Positions 23,045 through 23,873 of a DNA stretch of 23,873 nucleotides are shown here, in pieces. Source of the DNA: a virus; the IMG/VR virus record IMGVR_UViG_3300031775_000610, positions 1-23,873 of that record. One strand, written 5' to 3'. The position numbers were made by a program, and so were the translations under genes. Each line of letters begins with the position of its first letter. Position 1 is the stretch's first letter. A model generated the notes under the pieces. The model ran no database searches. It saw only the letters and a list, made by a program, of their open reading frames with translations, and had not been told where the DNA came from.

Positions 23045-23617
23045 ATGAGACTAGCAATAGCCATAGGATTAGCTCTCACAGTTGTACTTCTTGCGCCTAC
23101 CGCTCTATCTAATCAACTATATATTAGCTATGCTGTACCTCCCGTACCTGTCGTGCAGGTCTATACTCCGCCCGTAATAGCCCCTGTAACGCCGCTCAGC
23201 GAGGGTGTAGGTGCAAGGACGGTTAAAGACATTGCTTTATCTACCGATGCAGCTGAGAACGATTTAATCTTCCTGTCTAAATGGGAGCTGATGGATGTAC
23301 TTGCTCAGACTTCTTGGCGCAGTTACATCACTGCCAATATGTATTACATAGAAGAGTTAGACATGTGGTATTACGACGACTTTTATGCTGTGAAGCTGTA
23401 TGATCTAATGATGTGTGAAAGCTCTGGCAGGATAGATGCCATAGGTGACATAGGGATTGGGACTGGTATTTCGGTTGGGTTGTTCCAAATAAACACAGGG
23501 TACTGGCCTCAGCTGGCTAAGAAGTACCACTTGTTTAGACCAGTAGACAACGCACAGGCGGCGTATGAGGTCTGGGAAATATTAGGGTGGGACGCTTGGA
23601 GTTGTCATGACGGATGA
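23045..23617 (+). CDS. Secreted lysozyme-fold peptidoglycan hydrolase (transglycosylase-like endolysin)
   Basis: A 190-aa protein with a Sec-type signal (RLAIAIGLALTVVLLAPTALS, probable cleavage after LS at ~22), a Pro/Val-rich linker (~32-50), a helical segment, and a C-terminal lysozyme-like domain. Seen in that domain: MCESSG with catalytic-type Glu125, SVGLFQINTGYW (143-154), the Gly-Leu-Phe-Gln-Ile strand typical of the goose-lysozyme/SLT superfamily, then DNAQAAYEVWEILGWDAW ending WSC. Cys124 and Cys187 could pair as a disulfide outside the membrane. It should cleave glycan strands for host lysis; an ejection-associated enzyme is less likely given the signal peptide and the adjacent holin-like gene. 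The signal peptide allows holin-independent export, with the holin or pinholin setting the timing. Its last 11 bases overlap the next gene. Confidence 0.82.
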   Translation: MRLAIAIGLALTVVLLAPTALSNQLYISYAVPPVPVVQVYTPPVIAPVTPLSEGVGARTVKDIALSTDAAENDLIFLSKWELMDVLAQTSWRSYITANMYYIEELDMWYYDDFYAVKLYDLMMCESSGRIDAIGDIGIGTGISVGLFQINTGYWPQLAKKYHLFRPVDNAQAAYEVWEILGWDAWSCHDG

Positions 23618-23873
23618 CGAGCCTAAGAAAACCAGTGGTGGTACTACCATTACAGGCGTTCAGCTATTGGTGGGCATAATTTTTGTCCCCGTAGTCATGG
23701 TTTGGCTGGCTCTAGGGGCTAGGATTATCTGGTCTGCTACAGGAAATCCAGAAACTCTCGACCAAATTGAAGGATTATTAACGGCCCTTGCGGTGCTTTC
23801 GCTACCTGTATCGATGGGATTGGGTAAGTTGTTTGAGGCGTTCAGTAACGAAATCGATGTAAGGAAGAAGGAT
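23607..23873 (+). CDS. Holin-like membrane protein (partial, 3' end beyond window)
   Basis: A frame from ATG 23607 stays open to the right edge (89 codons, no stop). The start overlaps the lysozyme gene by 11 bases in another frame. Seen: a hydrophilic N-terminus with acidic and Lys residues (MTDDEPKKTSGG), a membrane segment (~17-41, GVQLLVGIIFVPVVMVWLALG), a short loop with NPETLDQIEG, a second hydrophobic segment (~57-73, LLTALAVLSLPVSMGLG) and a charged start of a C-terminal tail (NEIDVRKKD). Two membrane helices with a charged tail, next to an endolysin, fit a class II holin or pinholin, which permeabilises or depolarises the inner membrane to trigger lysis. The family cannot be named; another small membrane protein remains possible. 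Confidence 0.68.
   Translation, partial: MTDDEPKKTSGGTTITGVQLLVGIIFVPVVMVWLALGARIIWSATGNPETLDQIEGLLTALAVLSLPVSMGLGKLFEAFSNEIDVRKKD

Overview
This window is the late structural and lysis half of a tailed bacteriophage (or prophage) genome. It is cut inside the terminase large subunit gene on the left and inside a holin-like gene on the right. No host gene, tRNA, integrase, insertion sequence or CRISPR array is visible. There is no tape-measure-like gene between the capsid and tail genes. Instead a very large (2326 aa) probable internal/ejected virion protein is present, together with an adaptor-like and a beta-propeller nozzle-like protein, which points to a short-tailed (podovirus-like) virion. 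A small basic protein of a type I know mainly from aquatic phages suggests a marine or freshwater source. The host cannot be named from the sequence.

Layout: (1) 1-4574: packaging and portal region, with the terminase nuclease domain, portal, a 96-aa protein and a 687-aa helical virion protein. (2) 4574-11554: one 7-kb gene for a 2326-aa multidomain protein, with a possible ADP-ribosyltransferase-like segment and a conserved giant-phage-protein core. (3) 11553-12222: a single leftward gene with its own near-consensus sigma70 promoter and its own intrinsic terminator, i.e. a moron-like cassette set antisense in the late operon. (4) 12315-14498: a self-contained capsid unit, with promoter, scaffold, major capsid protein, decoration-like protein and intrinsic terminator. 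(5) 14515-21774: fibre, a small protein, the adaptor-like protein with an inserted jelly-roll-like domain, the propeller-like tail protein and a second fibre-like protein. (6) 21774-23873: an unusual membrane-anchored beta-rich protein, a DUF6321-like basic protein, a secreted lysozyme-fold enzyme and a holin-like protein.

Apart from the leftward cassette everything runs rightward and is tightly packed. Seven junctions use the one-base TAATG stop/start overlap, which suggests translational coupling. The only non-coding stretches are 11555 to about 12372 around the cassette (holding promoters and a terminator) and 14454-14514 (holding a terminator and a ribosome binding site).

The most notable items are the antisense moron cassette, whose ATG coincides with its predicted transcription start (possible leaderless mRNA), the giant protein with an ART-like segment, and the type II membrane protein with a beta-helix-like ectodomain next to the lysis genes. 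All function calls come from reading motifs and gene order by eye; no database search was run.
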